Shown: positions 6,970 to 15,169, numbered from the stretch's first letter. The stretch is DNA of 64,000 nucleotides from Mucisphaera sp965279675 (GCF_965279675.1 NZ_CBDIIJ010000002.1:930001-994000), one strand, 5' to 3'. Notes: generated by a model not told the origin, from the sequence alone. A program made the numbers and translations.

Positions 6970-8691
6970 ATGAGCTTCCGATGGACAGGGCTTGCGGGGG
7001 CGGGTCGCGGTCGTAGCTTGCTTCAGAAGCGACCAGGGGCTGTTGAGGACATATCCATAGGCCAAAGGTCGAGGAAGCGCAAGTCTCGGCGCCGTTCCCT
7101 TCCAGCCTTGTACTACTTAGCGTTAGCCATGCTCTCGCCCGGAGTTGCGCATGCTGATTGGGAGCAGTCCTTCAAAATGACGCCGGACGATGGCGCAGCT
7201 CGCGATTCCTTTGGCTCATCAGTCGCGATCAGCGGAGGCCTTGCGCTTGTGGGCAGCATTGGTGACGACAGCAAGGGCAGTGCCTATTTGTTTGATTTAG
7301 CTACGGGCGCTCAGCTTTTCAAGCTCCTGCCTAATGACGGTGCGACTGGCGATACTTTTGGCATCTCTGTTGGACTCAGCGGCAACACCGCAATCGTCGG
7401 GGCCTTCGGGGATGACGACAATGGCGATCGATCCGGCAGCGCCTATCTCTTTGATGTCACTACTGGTCATCAGATATCCAAGCTGTTGCCAGACGACGGG
7501 GCTGCACAGGATTCCTTCGGCTACTCGGTCTCTATCAGCGGTGGTGTGGCACTTGTCGGGGCGTTTGGTGACGACGGAACCGGCAGTGCGTATCTCTTCG
7601 ATGTTGCTAGTGGCAATCAGGTTGGGAAGTTGTATCCCGAGGATCCAGGTTTTAATGATTGGTTTGGGCAGTCAGTCGCGCTGTACGGGAACACCGCTCT
7701 TATTGGAAGTGAGAATAATGATAATGAAAACGGGAATAATGCGGGTAGCGCCTATCTGTTCAATATTGCAACCGGCGTTCAGGTCGCCAAGCTGTTGCCA
7801 GACGATGACATCCCTCAGAACGAGTTCGGCCGGTCGGTCGCGTTGAATAGCCACACTGCACTTGTAGGCAACCGGACCTTCAGCAAGAGTCAACCCTCGG
7901 GTGTCTACACGGCCTCGGGTGTCGTCTATATGTTTGATTTGGCTACTGGCCTACAGACCGGCAGGCTTATACCTGAGAACAGTACTCCCGGCGACAACTT
8001 TGGATACTCCGTGGGTCTAAGTGGAGACATAGCAGTTGTCGGGGCGCTATCGGGTGAATCCGAGTCTGGTATTAACTCCGGCGTCGTTTACCTGTTCGAT
8101 ATCACAACTGGCAATCAGATTGCTAAGCTTGCACCCGAAGGTGGGGCATCTCAAGACCAGTTCGGGCATGCTGTTGCCATCGAAGGCGCATTTACTTTGG
8201 TCGGAAGCCGAAGCGATGATGACGATGGAGATTCTTCAGGTAGTGCCTACGTCTATGATTTCGCACTTCCAGGCGACTTAGATCGCGATGCTGACATTGA
8301 TATAGACGACACCAATTCTCTTTTGACAGGTATTGCTAGCGGGTCAACTGACAATTCACTTGATCTTGATGGATCAGGGAGTGTTGGTCTGACCGATTTT
8401 GATTTCATGCTGACATCCATCATCGGTACGGCATATGGTGATGCCAACCTCGATCTAGAGGTAGACCTGATCGACCTTTCGATACTGGCCGCTAACTTCG
8501 GCGAGTTCCCCCGCACTTGGGAGCACGGCGATTTCAATGGCTCGGGTGAGGTCAACTTGACTGATCTGTCGATCCTTGCGAGCAACTTCGGATATTCAGC
8601 AAGCATCCCGGAGGCCTCTGTAGGAGGCCTGATGACAGCCGGTGTCCTTGCGATTGGGGGGATGCGTCGTCGAGATAGGCGTCTGCTCTAG
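6970..8691 (+). CDS. Secreted FG-GAP-repeat protein with dockerin-like modules and C-terminal anchor
   Basis: This 573-residue protein starts after a strong site (GAGGAG, 6 nt before ATG). A long basic N-region precedes a signal peptide core ending GVAHA (about residue 62). Seven or so repeats follow, each with FGxSVxxSGxxALVG and GSAYLFD, the FG-GAP beta-propeller pattern of integrin-like and adhesin proteins, with D/N-rich calcium-like loops. After about residue 435 come EF-hand/dockerin-like modules (GDLDRDADID; GDANLDLEVDLIDLS; GDFNGSGEVNLTDLS). The end is a variant sorting tail: IPEA, hydrophobic stretch, MRRRDRR. Role inferred: surface display or adhesion. It is cargo of the element; codon use and G+C look lower than flanking host genes. 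Confidence 0.85.
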   Translation: MSFRWTGLAGAGRGRSLLQKRPGAVEDISIGQRSRKRKSRRRSLPALYYLALAMLSPGVAHADWEQSFKMTPDDGAARDSFGSSVAISGGLALVGSIGDDSKGSAYLFDLATGAQLFKLLPNDGATGDTFGISVGLSGNTAIVGAFGDDDNGDRSGSAYLFDVTTGHQISKLLPDDGAAQDSFGYSVSISGGVALVGAFGDDGTGSAYLFDVASGNQVGKLYPEDPGFNDWFGQSVALYGNTALIGSENNDNENGNNAGSAYLFNIATGVQVAKLLPDDDIPQNEFGRSVALNSHTALVGNRTFSKSQPSGVYTASGVVYMFDLATGLQTGRLIPENSTPGDNFGYSVGLSGDIAVVGALSGESESGINSGVVYLFDITTGNQIAKLAPEGGASQDQFGHAVAIEGAFTLVGSRSDDDDGDSSGSAYVYDFALPGDLDRDADIDIDDTNSLLTGIASGSTDNSLDLDGSGSVGLTDFDFMLTSIIGTAYGDANLDLEVDLIDLSILAANFGEFPRTWEHGDFNGSGEVNLTDLSILASNFGYSASIPEASVGGLMTAGVLAIGGMRRRDRRLL

Positions 8692-8798
8692 CTCATTTCC
8701 ACATAACCCCGCTCTGCCAGCCGCTTGAGCTTGTTCACCATGCGTCGCTCGGCCTTGGCCTGTATGTAGTTGGCGATCCAGTGGCGTGGCTGAATAAC
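8688..8798 (-). pseudogene. Fragment related to the small gene at 14469
   Basis: On the minus strand an open segment reads VIQPRHWIANYIQAKAERR and then a basic helix ending GYVEMS plus stop, directly against the stop of the FG-GAP gene. No start codon or ribosome site fits. The part IANYIQAK resembles IADYIQSK in the small gene at 14469-14681, so both are probably remains of one element-borne family. The product is unknown. It is the only thing seen in the 8692-8949 gap. Confidence 0.45.
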
Positions 8799-8949
8799 TC
8801 GCTGCTGTAACAGCTGTCTATGTCGCTGAACATCCCTGCAGAGGATTTACCCATGTATCCTGTAGTTGCTGGAATCCTGAGAGACCGTGCAGCAGTATGC
8901 GACGTACTGGTACATGTATCACGAACCAGTCAAGACGGAGGAACGTGCA

Positions 8950-10455
8950 ATGTGTCTAGCCCGAGTATGGATGCTGCGTGTGGCCTTATGCATCTTTGTT
9001 CTATTAGTTAATGCTGCTAATGCTTATCAGCCTTCGAGCTTAGTTTTCGGCCTAGACGACAACCCGTCTAATCCACGCTCCTCTGCCTTCGGCATCCTTC
9101 CGGGTGGATCAGCGGACTCGCCCTACTACACGCCCAGCTTTGCCACAGGCTCTCCGACCCTAGCGGCTTTCACGCCAGACGGAGATGCTTGGGGATTCCG
9201 GACAGATAGCGAGAGAAGAGTCGGTGTGGTCTTTCAAGCGTTTACAAACACGCTTACAGATGATTCAAGGTCGTTCTCCTACATTGACTCGCTGTCGAAG
9301 AACCTAGCGGACCATGGGCCATCAGGTGGCGCACTCAACCTGGCCTTTAGCGTTAATCGCTATCAGGGACAAGAATATTTCCGTTCGAGCGAATCTAGTG
9401 CGACAGGCGATGTACATGAACGCGGCTATACACGTCCCTGGAGTAGTGTTTCTACCGATGTGTTTAGGACTACCTCTACATACACGGACCCATTTACGCT
9501 TCGTGGCACGTTACCTCCAGATCAGGGGTATATCGCGAGTGTTGTCGGCCATAAAGATACGTTCACAGGCAATCGGCTTTTAGTTGATGGGTACGAAAAG
9601 CTGGGGCTGCGCAAAGCCGGTGATCACAAAGACACTAGCCCTTCACTGGATGCCACTGGCGACAATATCGATAGCATGATCCTTAGGGGATTGGCAACTA
9701 ATGAAGGTGAACTTGTCGAAGACATTTACTTCACCATTTCGCCTGATGAAGCGGTGAGGCAGAACACAGCAACGCAAAGAGATTTACTTCATTCAATGGA
9801 CATCTACCTCAGAGATGCCGCCGGTCAGATTTCGGTGTTTGCATCTGCTGAGTCGATAACAAGCAGTCTTCCAATTCGACCCATTGAGCCAATCGATAAT
9901 TTCCTTGTTCAAGTCCTCAAGAACTATCCGAGTATCGATGCGCTAACGATCTGGGATAACGGAACGCGTGGCGTCATGGAACCGGGTATCGACTTTGCGC
10001 TATTCTCACTCTCCCCGAACGGCTTTTATGGAACGAATGACAAGGATCTTATAGATCCCCGCAAAGCCGATATCTTCTTCACCGACTTCAATGGCTCGTT
10101 TGCGATCTATGCGACCGCTGAATCTCTTGGGGTGGCTGTTAACTCAGGTTCTGGTCCACCAGTACGTATTGCGGATGACAATATCGATGCCCTAGACATC
10201 ATTCTGAGCGGTGACTTCAACCATGACGATCGCGTTGATCTAAGGGATCTAAGCGTCTTGGCTTCTTCCTTTGGAGATTCAGCGACTTGGAGTGAAGGCG
10301 ATGCAGATGGCTCGGGCGCCGTGGATCTCACAGACCTATCGCTGCTCGCATCGAACTTTAGTGCAGGCTCGCCGAAGGTGCCTGAACCAGCATCCACCCT
10401 ACCTCTGCTCGGCCTACTCTTAACCCATGTGCGGACGTCTCGGACAGTTCGGTGA
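8950..10455 (+). CDS. Secreted protein of unknown function with dockerin-like modules and PEP-CTERM tail
   Basis: The ATG at 8950 is chosen because GGAGG lies about 9 nt upstream and a signal peptide (MCLARVWMLRVALCIFVLLV, cleavage near NAANA) begins there; the frame is open further upstream. The 501-residue product has a large unrecognised domain (about 25-410) with many D, S and T. Two EF-hand-like modules follow (GDFNHDDRVDLRDLSVLA; GDADGSGAVDLTDLSLLA) and then VPEP, a hydrophobic run and a basic tail. Its last 29 bases overlap the start of the SRAP gene in another frame, so the basic tail is encoded on top of the SRAP start. Likely exported and anchored; substrate unknown. Confidence 0.8.
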   Translation: MCLARVWMLRVALCIFVLLVNAANAYQPSSLVFGLDDNPSNPRSSAFGILPGGSADSPYYTPSFATGSPTLAAFTPDGDAWGFRTDSERRVGVVFQAFTNTLTDDSRSFSYIDSLSKNLADHGPSGGALNLAFSVNRYQGQEYFRSSESSATGDVHERGYTRPWSSVSTDVFRTTSTYTDPFTLRGTLPPDQGYIASVVGHKDTFTGNRLLVDGYEKLGLRKAGDHKDTSPSLDATGDNIDSMILRGLATNEGELVEDIYFTISPDEAVRQNTATQRDLLHSMDIYLRDAAGQISVFASAESITSSLPIRPIEPIDNFLVQVLKNYPSIDALTIWDNGTRGVMEPGIDFALFSLSPNGFYGTNDKDLIDPRKADIFFTDFNGSFAIYATAESLGVAVNSGSGPPVRIADDNIDALDIILSGDFNHDDRVDLRDLSVLASSFGDSATWSEGDADGSGAVDLTDLSLLASNFSAGSPKVPEPASTLPLLGLLLTHVRTSRTVR

Positions 10456-11164
10456 GTTCTTAGAGCTGGCAGCTGCCTTTGGGATCGAGTCGATTCTTGA
10501 TGACTTTGGGCTGGCTCCTCGTTGGAACATCGCTCCAACCATGCCGATTGCGGTCCTTGCCGGAGAGAGCGGCAAGAAGCCTCGCGCTGAGCTGATGAGC
10601 TGGAACCTGTCGAAGCGGCCTGATCGAAAGCCGTGGTTCAACGGTCGAGTTGAACAGCTTGAGAACGATCAGTATCCAGGTCCGGTCTACAGGAAGCTCC
10701 TTCGTACTCGACGCTGCCTCGTACCCGCAGACAACTTCTACGAGTGGCAGGAGCTGGCAGACGGCTCAAAGAAACCCTACTCGCTGACATTGAAATCTGG
10801 CCAACCCTTCGCCTTCGGTGGGTTGTGGGATTCATGGCAGGACGGAGGAGGAGCGCTCATCCTCACACACCCGGCCAATGGCCTCATGGCATGGGTGCAT
10901 AACCACGGGCCCAGGAAGCACTGCATGCCTTTGATTGTCCCGACTGAGAGGCAAGAGGAGTGGATGTCTGGCGATGACTTTGATTTCGAGGAAATGCCGG
11001 GGTTGATTGATGCGAGTCAGGCATCAGAGCTACTCGCGACTCCGCTCACCCGTCGAATCAGCAAGCGGGGTGCTGAGGGGCCGAGTCTTCTTGATGCGGA
11101 TGGCGAAGCGACTGACCTGCCAAGAGAGTTGCCGGTTAAGCAGAGCTCGCTATTCGAGGACTAG
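10427..11164 (+). CDS. SRAP-domain protein (HMCES/YedK-type abasic-site DNA-protein crosslinker)
   Basis: The 245-residue protein starts MCGR, giving the obligatory Cys2 that forms a thiazolidine link to abasic sites in single-stranded DNA. Other family residues seen are WNIAPT (33-38), N72 in the PWFNGR segment (usually NAR), E106 in CLVPADNFYEW, and H165 in KHCMP. Known role of the family: protecting ssDNA abasic sites during replication; SOS association in bacteria. Here it sits in the element cargo right behind a secreted-protein gene, overlapping it by 29 bp. It may protect single-stranded intermediates of the element. Function is confident from residues; the link to mobility is inference. 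Confidence 0.93.
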   Translation: MCGRLGQFGEFLELAAAFGIESILDDFGLAPRWNIAPTMPIAVLAGESGKKPRAELMSWNLSKRPDRKPWFNGRVEQLENDQYPGPVYRKLLRTRRCLVPADNFYEWQELADGSKKPYSLTLKSGQPFAFGGLWDSWQDGGGALILTHPANGLMAWVHNHGPRKHCMPLIVPTERQEEWMSGDDFDFEEMPGLIDASQASELLATPLTRRISKRGAEGPSLLDADGEATDLPRELPVKQSSLFED

Positions 11165-11167
11165 GCT

Positions 11168-12595
11168 TCACCTGTTAGCTCGCGAGCGCTTCGACACACC
11201 AGACATAGCCCATATCGCAACAAGCAAAGGGGCAGGTGCTGGCGAAGGCACTGGCATAGGCGTTGTGTTGAAGTTGGTTGCCAAGATGGGCAGGTCAGCG
11301 AGATCGACGACACCATCGTTATTGAAATCACCATCGATCCAGCGTACTCCGACACTACGTCCAAAACTGCTCGCCAAGAAAGACAGATCAATGAGATCTA
11401 CTTCGCCTGATACGTCTACATCGCCCCTTTCATAGCCCATGAAAGCAATATAGGAATCGTGATCCTCACTAGTATCGATATCGAATACGTCAATAGAACC
11501 ATCACCATTGGTATCTGCATTGAACGCGCCATTAATTACCCGAAAGTTAGACGTAAGAAGCATATCGGTTGATTCGCTGTAGTCATCACTAAGCGCAAAA
11601 TCAAAGATACTGTCATCACTAAGTATAGCATTTAACATATCACCATCGTCTACTGATAGAGTGGTTACAGGATTCGACATCAAGTCAATGGGTACGCCAT
11701 CAATTTCAGCGTGCGTGACATACACATTGACTTCACTAAATTCAGATGCCGTAATATTGCCTGCCACAGTGCCGCCGCGTATGTTAACAATTGATCCTGC
11801 TGTCGCTCTCATCTCACCGTCAATAACCCCACCATATAGATCGGCGATGTGCTGAAAAGCCATGATGACATCACCCCGCACCTCGCCTCCGTACATAGTA
11901 AGAAATGATTGCTCTAGAGCAGGACCATCAACACTGTAATCACCCAATATACCATCATAAATGGTAAGGTTAGTGTCGTAGGCATTGCCCAAATATCCAT
12001 CGTACATGAATGTTAGCCCCTCGCCTAGATTCTTTGATGGAGCACTTTGCGTACTACCCCCGAGTATGATTACCTCATCTGCAAAAGGGAAACTCCTTAA
12101 ATTCGGTTCGGATTTCCCATAAACATTAACGGTTCCGCCCTGCACATTGACCAAGCTCTTACTAAGACGCGCGTGATAATCTACTATACTATCGACAAGA
12201 AGTAATCCGCCATCTACATTATCAATAAGCTCACCGCCCCAGAGTTCAAACCTACCGGATTGTCGTACAACTAGCTCATCCGGCGCACCGTTTAACGGAA
12301 GAATTATCTGTCCCGAGTACACCCCTAACTCATCGTAAGACCAGCTCATGTTATTCGACAGCGACAAGCTCCCTCCGATAAGGTTGACCCGCTTAATGTG
12401 ACCGAGCGGCCCAACATCTGGCATGTTGCCTTCAGCGTAGATATTGATCACAGCATCAGCTGGTAGGACTTCGGGAAGCGTATCGCTTGGCAGGTTGAAC
12501 ACGCTGGCGGAAACAGGCGTAGCGAAGAAGAGGGCTACAACTAGGCAAGCCGTCAAACAGGCCTCGGATAGTGAGAATAGAGATACACGCGGCAC
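11168..12595 (-). CDS. Secreted repeat protein with dockerin-like modules, degenerate sorting tail
   Basis: The start is GTG at 12595, with AAGGAGG 6 nt upstream; a signal peptide follows (cleavage near PVSA). The body has beta-solenoid-like repeats centred on GG(T/E/V), such as VNVQGGTVNVYGKS and LYGGVIDGEMRA, resembling the host repeat proteins. Near the C-terminus are calcium-type loops (DTNGDGSIDVFDID; GDVDVSGEVDLIDLS; GDFNNDGVVDLADLP). The tail is VPSPAPAP, hydrophobic, then KRSRANR, lacking a true PEP. The gene is clearly A+T-richer than the chromosome. It is convergent with the SRAP gene (3-bp gap) and divergent from the gene at 12787. 475 residues. Confidence 0.8.
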   Translation of the reverse strand: MPRVSLFSLSEACLTACLVVALFFATPVSASVFNLPSDTLPEVLPADAVINIYAEGNMPDVGPLGHIKRVNLIGGSLSLSNNMSWSYDELGVYSGQIILPLNGAPDELVVRQSGRFELWGGELIDNVDGGLLLVDSIVDYHARLSKSLVNVQGGTVNVYGKSEPNLRSFPFADEVIILGGSTQSAPSKNLGEGLTFMYDGYLGNAYDTNLTIYDGILGDYSVDGPALEQSFLTMYGGEVRGDVIMAFQHIADLYGGVIDGEMRATAGSIVNIRGGTVAGNITASEFSEVNVYVTHAEIDGVPIDLMSNPVTTLSVDDGDMLNAILSDDSIFDFALSDDYSESTDMLLTSNFRVINGAFNADTNGDGSIDVFDIDTSEDHDSYIAFMGYERGDVDVSGEVDLIDLSFLASSFGRSVGVRWIDGDFNNDGVVDLADLPILATNFNTTPMPVPSPAPAPLLVAIWAMSGVSKRSRANR

Positions 12596-12786
12596 AACGA
12601 CCTCCTTGCGAGCGATTTGGCTTATTCACGACTGTGAAAAAAACGCCTCTAGATTGCAAGATCGTAACAGCATTTCCTTCTGATCTCCATATCTTCACTG
12701 TTTGTCATTCGCCTAACGCCACTCAATAAGTGAATCCAAAGCAGCACATGTCTGTGGTACGATTTTGTTCAAAAGGAGAAAGAAAG

Positions 12787-14034
12787 ATGAGTACTCGTCC
12801 AGGGATCTTGTTTGCTTTTAGCTTTCTGCTGTACTCGACGACTTGCCTGTACGCAGTATCGCCAAGTTTTGTCGGGATTGACTTTCTTGATGAAGGCCTC
12901 CCTTTTGCTCGTGCACTGGGCGTAAGCGGTGACGGTTCTACCGTTGTTGGCTTCCAGGCATGGAGCCCAACCGGGAGTAATGAGTTCTCAACACAGGCGA
13001 TCATCTGGACTGCTCATGAAGGCGTACAGCTACTCGGGCAACTGCCGACTGGAGAATCTAGCGCGGCTGCTACTGCTACGAATCAGGATGGTTCTGTTGT
13101 GGTCGGCACGCTTGGCAACGATTTCTTCTTCAGCAAAAGCTCGGGTGCAGAAGCATTTCGCTGGACATCAACAGAGGGCTACGAAGGCCTAGGGCAATTA
13201 TCAGATGGTGTGAACTTCAGCTTCGCTACGTCCGTCAGCGATGATGGCTCGGTCATTGGGGGCTATGCAGATATCCTGCGCACGGGAGCTTCAGAGGCAC
13301 GTGAAGACGGCTTTCGCTGGACGCGTGACACTGGACTTACGGAGCTGAGTCAGTTCAGCCCGCTCATAAATCCACGACGTATCTATGGCATGAACGAGGA
13401 TGGAACAACGCTAGTTGGGTCATTTACGTTTGGCAGCTCAGGCCCGGTCTACAGTTACATCCTGCCGCCATCGGGCAATGAACGGTACCTCCAAGGCTTT
13501 ACACCTGTTTCAGAGTTCAGTCGAGCGACAGCCATGAGTGATGATGGCCAAGTTATGGTCGGTTTCGGTGACTACACGCTTGATCGCAGAACCGTAACTG
13601 GTGACCCCCTGGCATACCGCTGGACTGAATCAGAGGGCTTTCAATCACTGGGGTTCTTAGAGGGCGACAGTGCAAGTGAAGCATTGGATATCAGTGGCGA
13701 TGGTGAAACGATCGTGGGTCGGAGCGGCCTGAGCGCCTTCATTTGGACCGCAGATAGCGGCATGAGAGCACTCTCAGATGCCCTGATTGATGAAGGTATC
13801 GATCTTCAAGGCTGGTCTCTACAGGTAGCAACGGGCGTATCGGATGACGGCACGGTGATCTCTGGCTACGGCATGAATCCTCAAGGCCAAGTCGCAGGGT
13901 GGGTTGCATCCATACCTGAGCCAGGCCAGTTAATGGGAATGAGTTTGCTTGCTGCTCTATCGCTGCGGAGCAGAAGCCGTTTTGCTTACGCTTCTATTGA
14001 GGTCGCTCTGCGTAAGAATCATCTAGCGGATTGA
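12787..14034 (+). CDS. HAF-repeat secreted protein with PEP-CTERM-like end
   Basis: The ATG at 12787 follows AAAGGAG and opens a signal peptide (cleavage near CLYA); longer upstream starts lack both. The 415-residue product has about seven HAF-type repeats, each with A(x)xxSxDGxxVVG and a following FRW/YRWT segment (for example AMSDDGQVMVGFGDY, then AYRWTESEGFQSLG). Such proteins are extracellular beta-propeller-like proteins of unknown role. The tail has IPEP and a hydrophobic stretch but runs on about 25 residues past the usual basic end, which may be read-through into non-native sequence. No dockerin-like module is present, unlike the other cargo proteins. Confidence 0.8.
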   Translation: MSTRPGILFAFSFLLYSTTCLYAVSPSFVGIDFLDEGLPFARALGVSGDGSTVVGFQAWSPTGSNEFSTQAIIWTAHEGVQLLGQLPTGESSAAATATNQDGSVVVGTLGNDFFFSKSSGAEAFRWTSTEGYEGLGQLSDGVNFSFATSVSDDGSVIGGYADILRTGASEAREDGFRWTRDTGLTELSQFSPLINPRRIYGMNEDGTTLVGSFTFGSSGPVYSYILPPSGNERYLQGFTPVSEFSRATAMSDDGQVMVGFGDYTLDRRTVTGDPLAYRWTESEGFQSLGFLEGDSASEALDISGDGETIVGRSGLSAFIWTADSGMRALSDALIDEGIDLQGWSLQVATGVSDDGTVISGYGMNPQGQVAGWVASIPEPGQLMGMSLLAALSLRSRSRFAYASIEVALRKNHLAD

Positions 14035-14040
14035 AGAGCC

Positions 14041-14311
14041 CTACTCATTCCACCCAAGCTCATCGTAAAGCCGATTCCTAGCCGTCCTCATAGCGACTAC
14101 GGCTGGGGAGTCGGCGTTGAGGGTCTCTTCACCATCTCGGGTGCGGCTGACGCCACCGTTCTTTGACTCCAGTTCGTCCTCTACCGCAAAGATCGCATCA
14201 GCCAGCCATTCCCGTCTGACATCGTTCAACGAAAGAGCACTTCCGCCACATCTCTCCCGATACAACCGCTTGATCTTTCGCCGGGGTGTATCGGGGATGC
14301 TTTGGAGGTAG
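14041..14311 (-). pseudogene. 3' fragment of an unknown gene cut by an IS3 remnant
   Basis: The frame reads QSIPDTPRRKIKRLYRERC, then LSLNDVRREWLADAIFAVED, and ends RNRLYDELGWNE. It is open upstream exactly to the terminal inverted repeat of the IS remnant at 14312, after which it enters IS sequence and stops at 14344-14346. A TTG at 14265 could start a 74-residue protein but has no convincing ribosome site. I read it as the C-terminal part of an element gene whose 5' end was replaced by the IS. Function unknown. Confidence 0.5.
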
Positions 14312-14455
14312 TGACCTGCCCCCCCCTCAATCTGATCCGTTTCTTAGACTTAGTTCTGAGTGAGGGATCAAGGAGGAGCGGGCATGGGACGCAAGCGTCA
14401 TTCGGCGGAGGAGATTTTGAACAAGCTTCGTGAGGCGGAGGGTTGCTGAGTCTGG
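14312..14455 (+). mobile_element. IS3-family remnant (terminal repeat and start of orfA)
   Basis: From 14312 the sequence TGACCTGCCCCCC and the next 50 bases match the orfA end of the IS at 17455-18629 on the opposite strand. A truncated orfA starts at ATG 14384 with AAGGAGG-like site and reads MGRKRHSAEEILNKLREAE, then GC and stop at 14449. Homology fades by about 14455. The transposase core and the other end are gone, so it cannot move. Confidence 0.85.
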
Positions 14456-14468
14456 TTGTATCTGTCGC

Positions 14469-14681
14469 TTAGATCTGCGGTCCGCTTGAGTTCATTCCCC
14501 ATGCAGAGATCCGCTTTGACTGTATGTAGTCGGCGATGGCCCTTACACCGAATTCGCCTTGTACGCTGGACTGCGCGGTGCTCTCGGGCACCAAGGCGTC
14601 GAGCTGGGCGATGAGCTGCTCTGAGCGTTCGGGAATCATGGGCTTGGCCTGATCTTCGGGGCGGGGGGTCACTGGCAGCAT
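14469..14681 (-). CDS. Small protein of unknown function
   Basis: ATG at 14681 has an excellent site (GAGGAG, about 7 nt). The 70-residue product reads MLPVTPRPEDQAKPMIPERS, a helical LIAQLDALV segment, then FGVRAIADYIQSKR and a short tail. The IADYIQ segment resembles the fragment at 8688-8798. The last residues (SAWGMNSSGPQI) run up to the IS remnant and may not be native. No function recognised; a small DNA-associated element protein is possible. Confidence 0.5.
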   Translation of the reverse strand: MLPVTPRPEDQAKPMIPERSEQLIAQLDALVPESTAQSSVQGEFGVRAIADYIQSKRISAWGMNSSGPQI

Positions 14682-14756
14682 GGCGGTCTCCTCTGATGTT
14701 GATGCTGACGGGTGGAACAAGACAAAAACGCAAGGGCAGCGTCAGTGAACGCGCAC

Positions 14757-14984
14757 CTAGCGGGACGTTTCAGCGGCGGCCCTGACGGTGGCGAGGATGC
14801 CCAGACGGATGGCCTCGGGCAGGCTGGGCCATGCGGCGGCTATCTCCCCGAGGTCGCTGTCGGCGGGCGTCGCCATGGGGTCAAAACGGGTGGATGAGGT
14901 GGGAGTATGGGTGGGGGTGGAGGCTGCTTGGATATAAGTGCTTGTGTTTACTAGTACTTCTGCGGCGGGCTGGTAGCCTTCCAA
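14757..14984 (-). pseudogene. Open fragment reading out of attR, possible integrase tail remnant
   Basis: The minus-strand frame begins inside attR, passes a T/S/P-rich stretch and ends DSDLGEIAAAWPSLPEAIRL followed by GILATVRAA. I recall similar LPEAIRxGIL ends from planctomycete recombinase-associated proteins, but cannot verify it. No ribosome site is present at either ATG (14984, 14876). Most likely debris from an older or second insertion at the same tRNA. Confidence 0.35.
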
Positions 14985-15022
14985 GCTGAATGTTGAGGGT
15001 TCGAGTCCCTTCGCCCGCTTTG
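14975..15022. repeat. attR: second copy of the 48-bp attachment repeat
   Basis: Identical to 2406-2453 over 48 bases and in the same orientation. It carries only the 3' half of the tRNA-Gly sequence, so no functional tRNA is made here. The chromosome resumes at 15023. Confidence 0.93.
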
Positions 15023-15169
15023 GTTGTTTTTGGCGGGGTGCGGTGTGGTTCTGTTGAGTCTTCGTCTGATGCGTTGATGCTCGGGGGAGGGGTTCTGGCT
15101 GTGGATGGGTTGGGGGGAGGTTTGTGTGTGAGTGGAGGCGTTTCTTCGGTGAGGTGGCTGGGTGAGGGG

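Larger units (their letters stand above)
2406..15022. mobile_element. Integrative element in tRNA-Gly, about 12.6 kb
   Basis: The element is delimited by the two 48-bp att repeats and starts with a tyrosine integrase whose stop lies inside the tRNA. The left end holds integrase, HTH regulator, RepA-like ATPase and AlpA-like protein in one leftward operon. The middle is a repeat-bearing control region, then secreted-protein cargo and an SRAP gene. The right end holds an IS3 remnant and broken genes. No conjugation, capsid, relaxase or terminase gene is seen, so it is either a mobilisable/satellite-like island or a decayed prophage or plasmid. The cargo is visibly less G+C-rich than the flanking chromosome. 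Excision would restore tRNA-Gly followed directly by the sequence from 15023. Confidence 0.88.

Noticed and set aside
14975..15022. A second tRNA-Gly gene
   Set aside because: Only the 3' half is present; the acceptor 5' strand and D-arm are missing.
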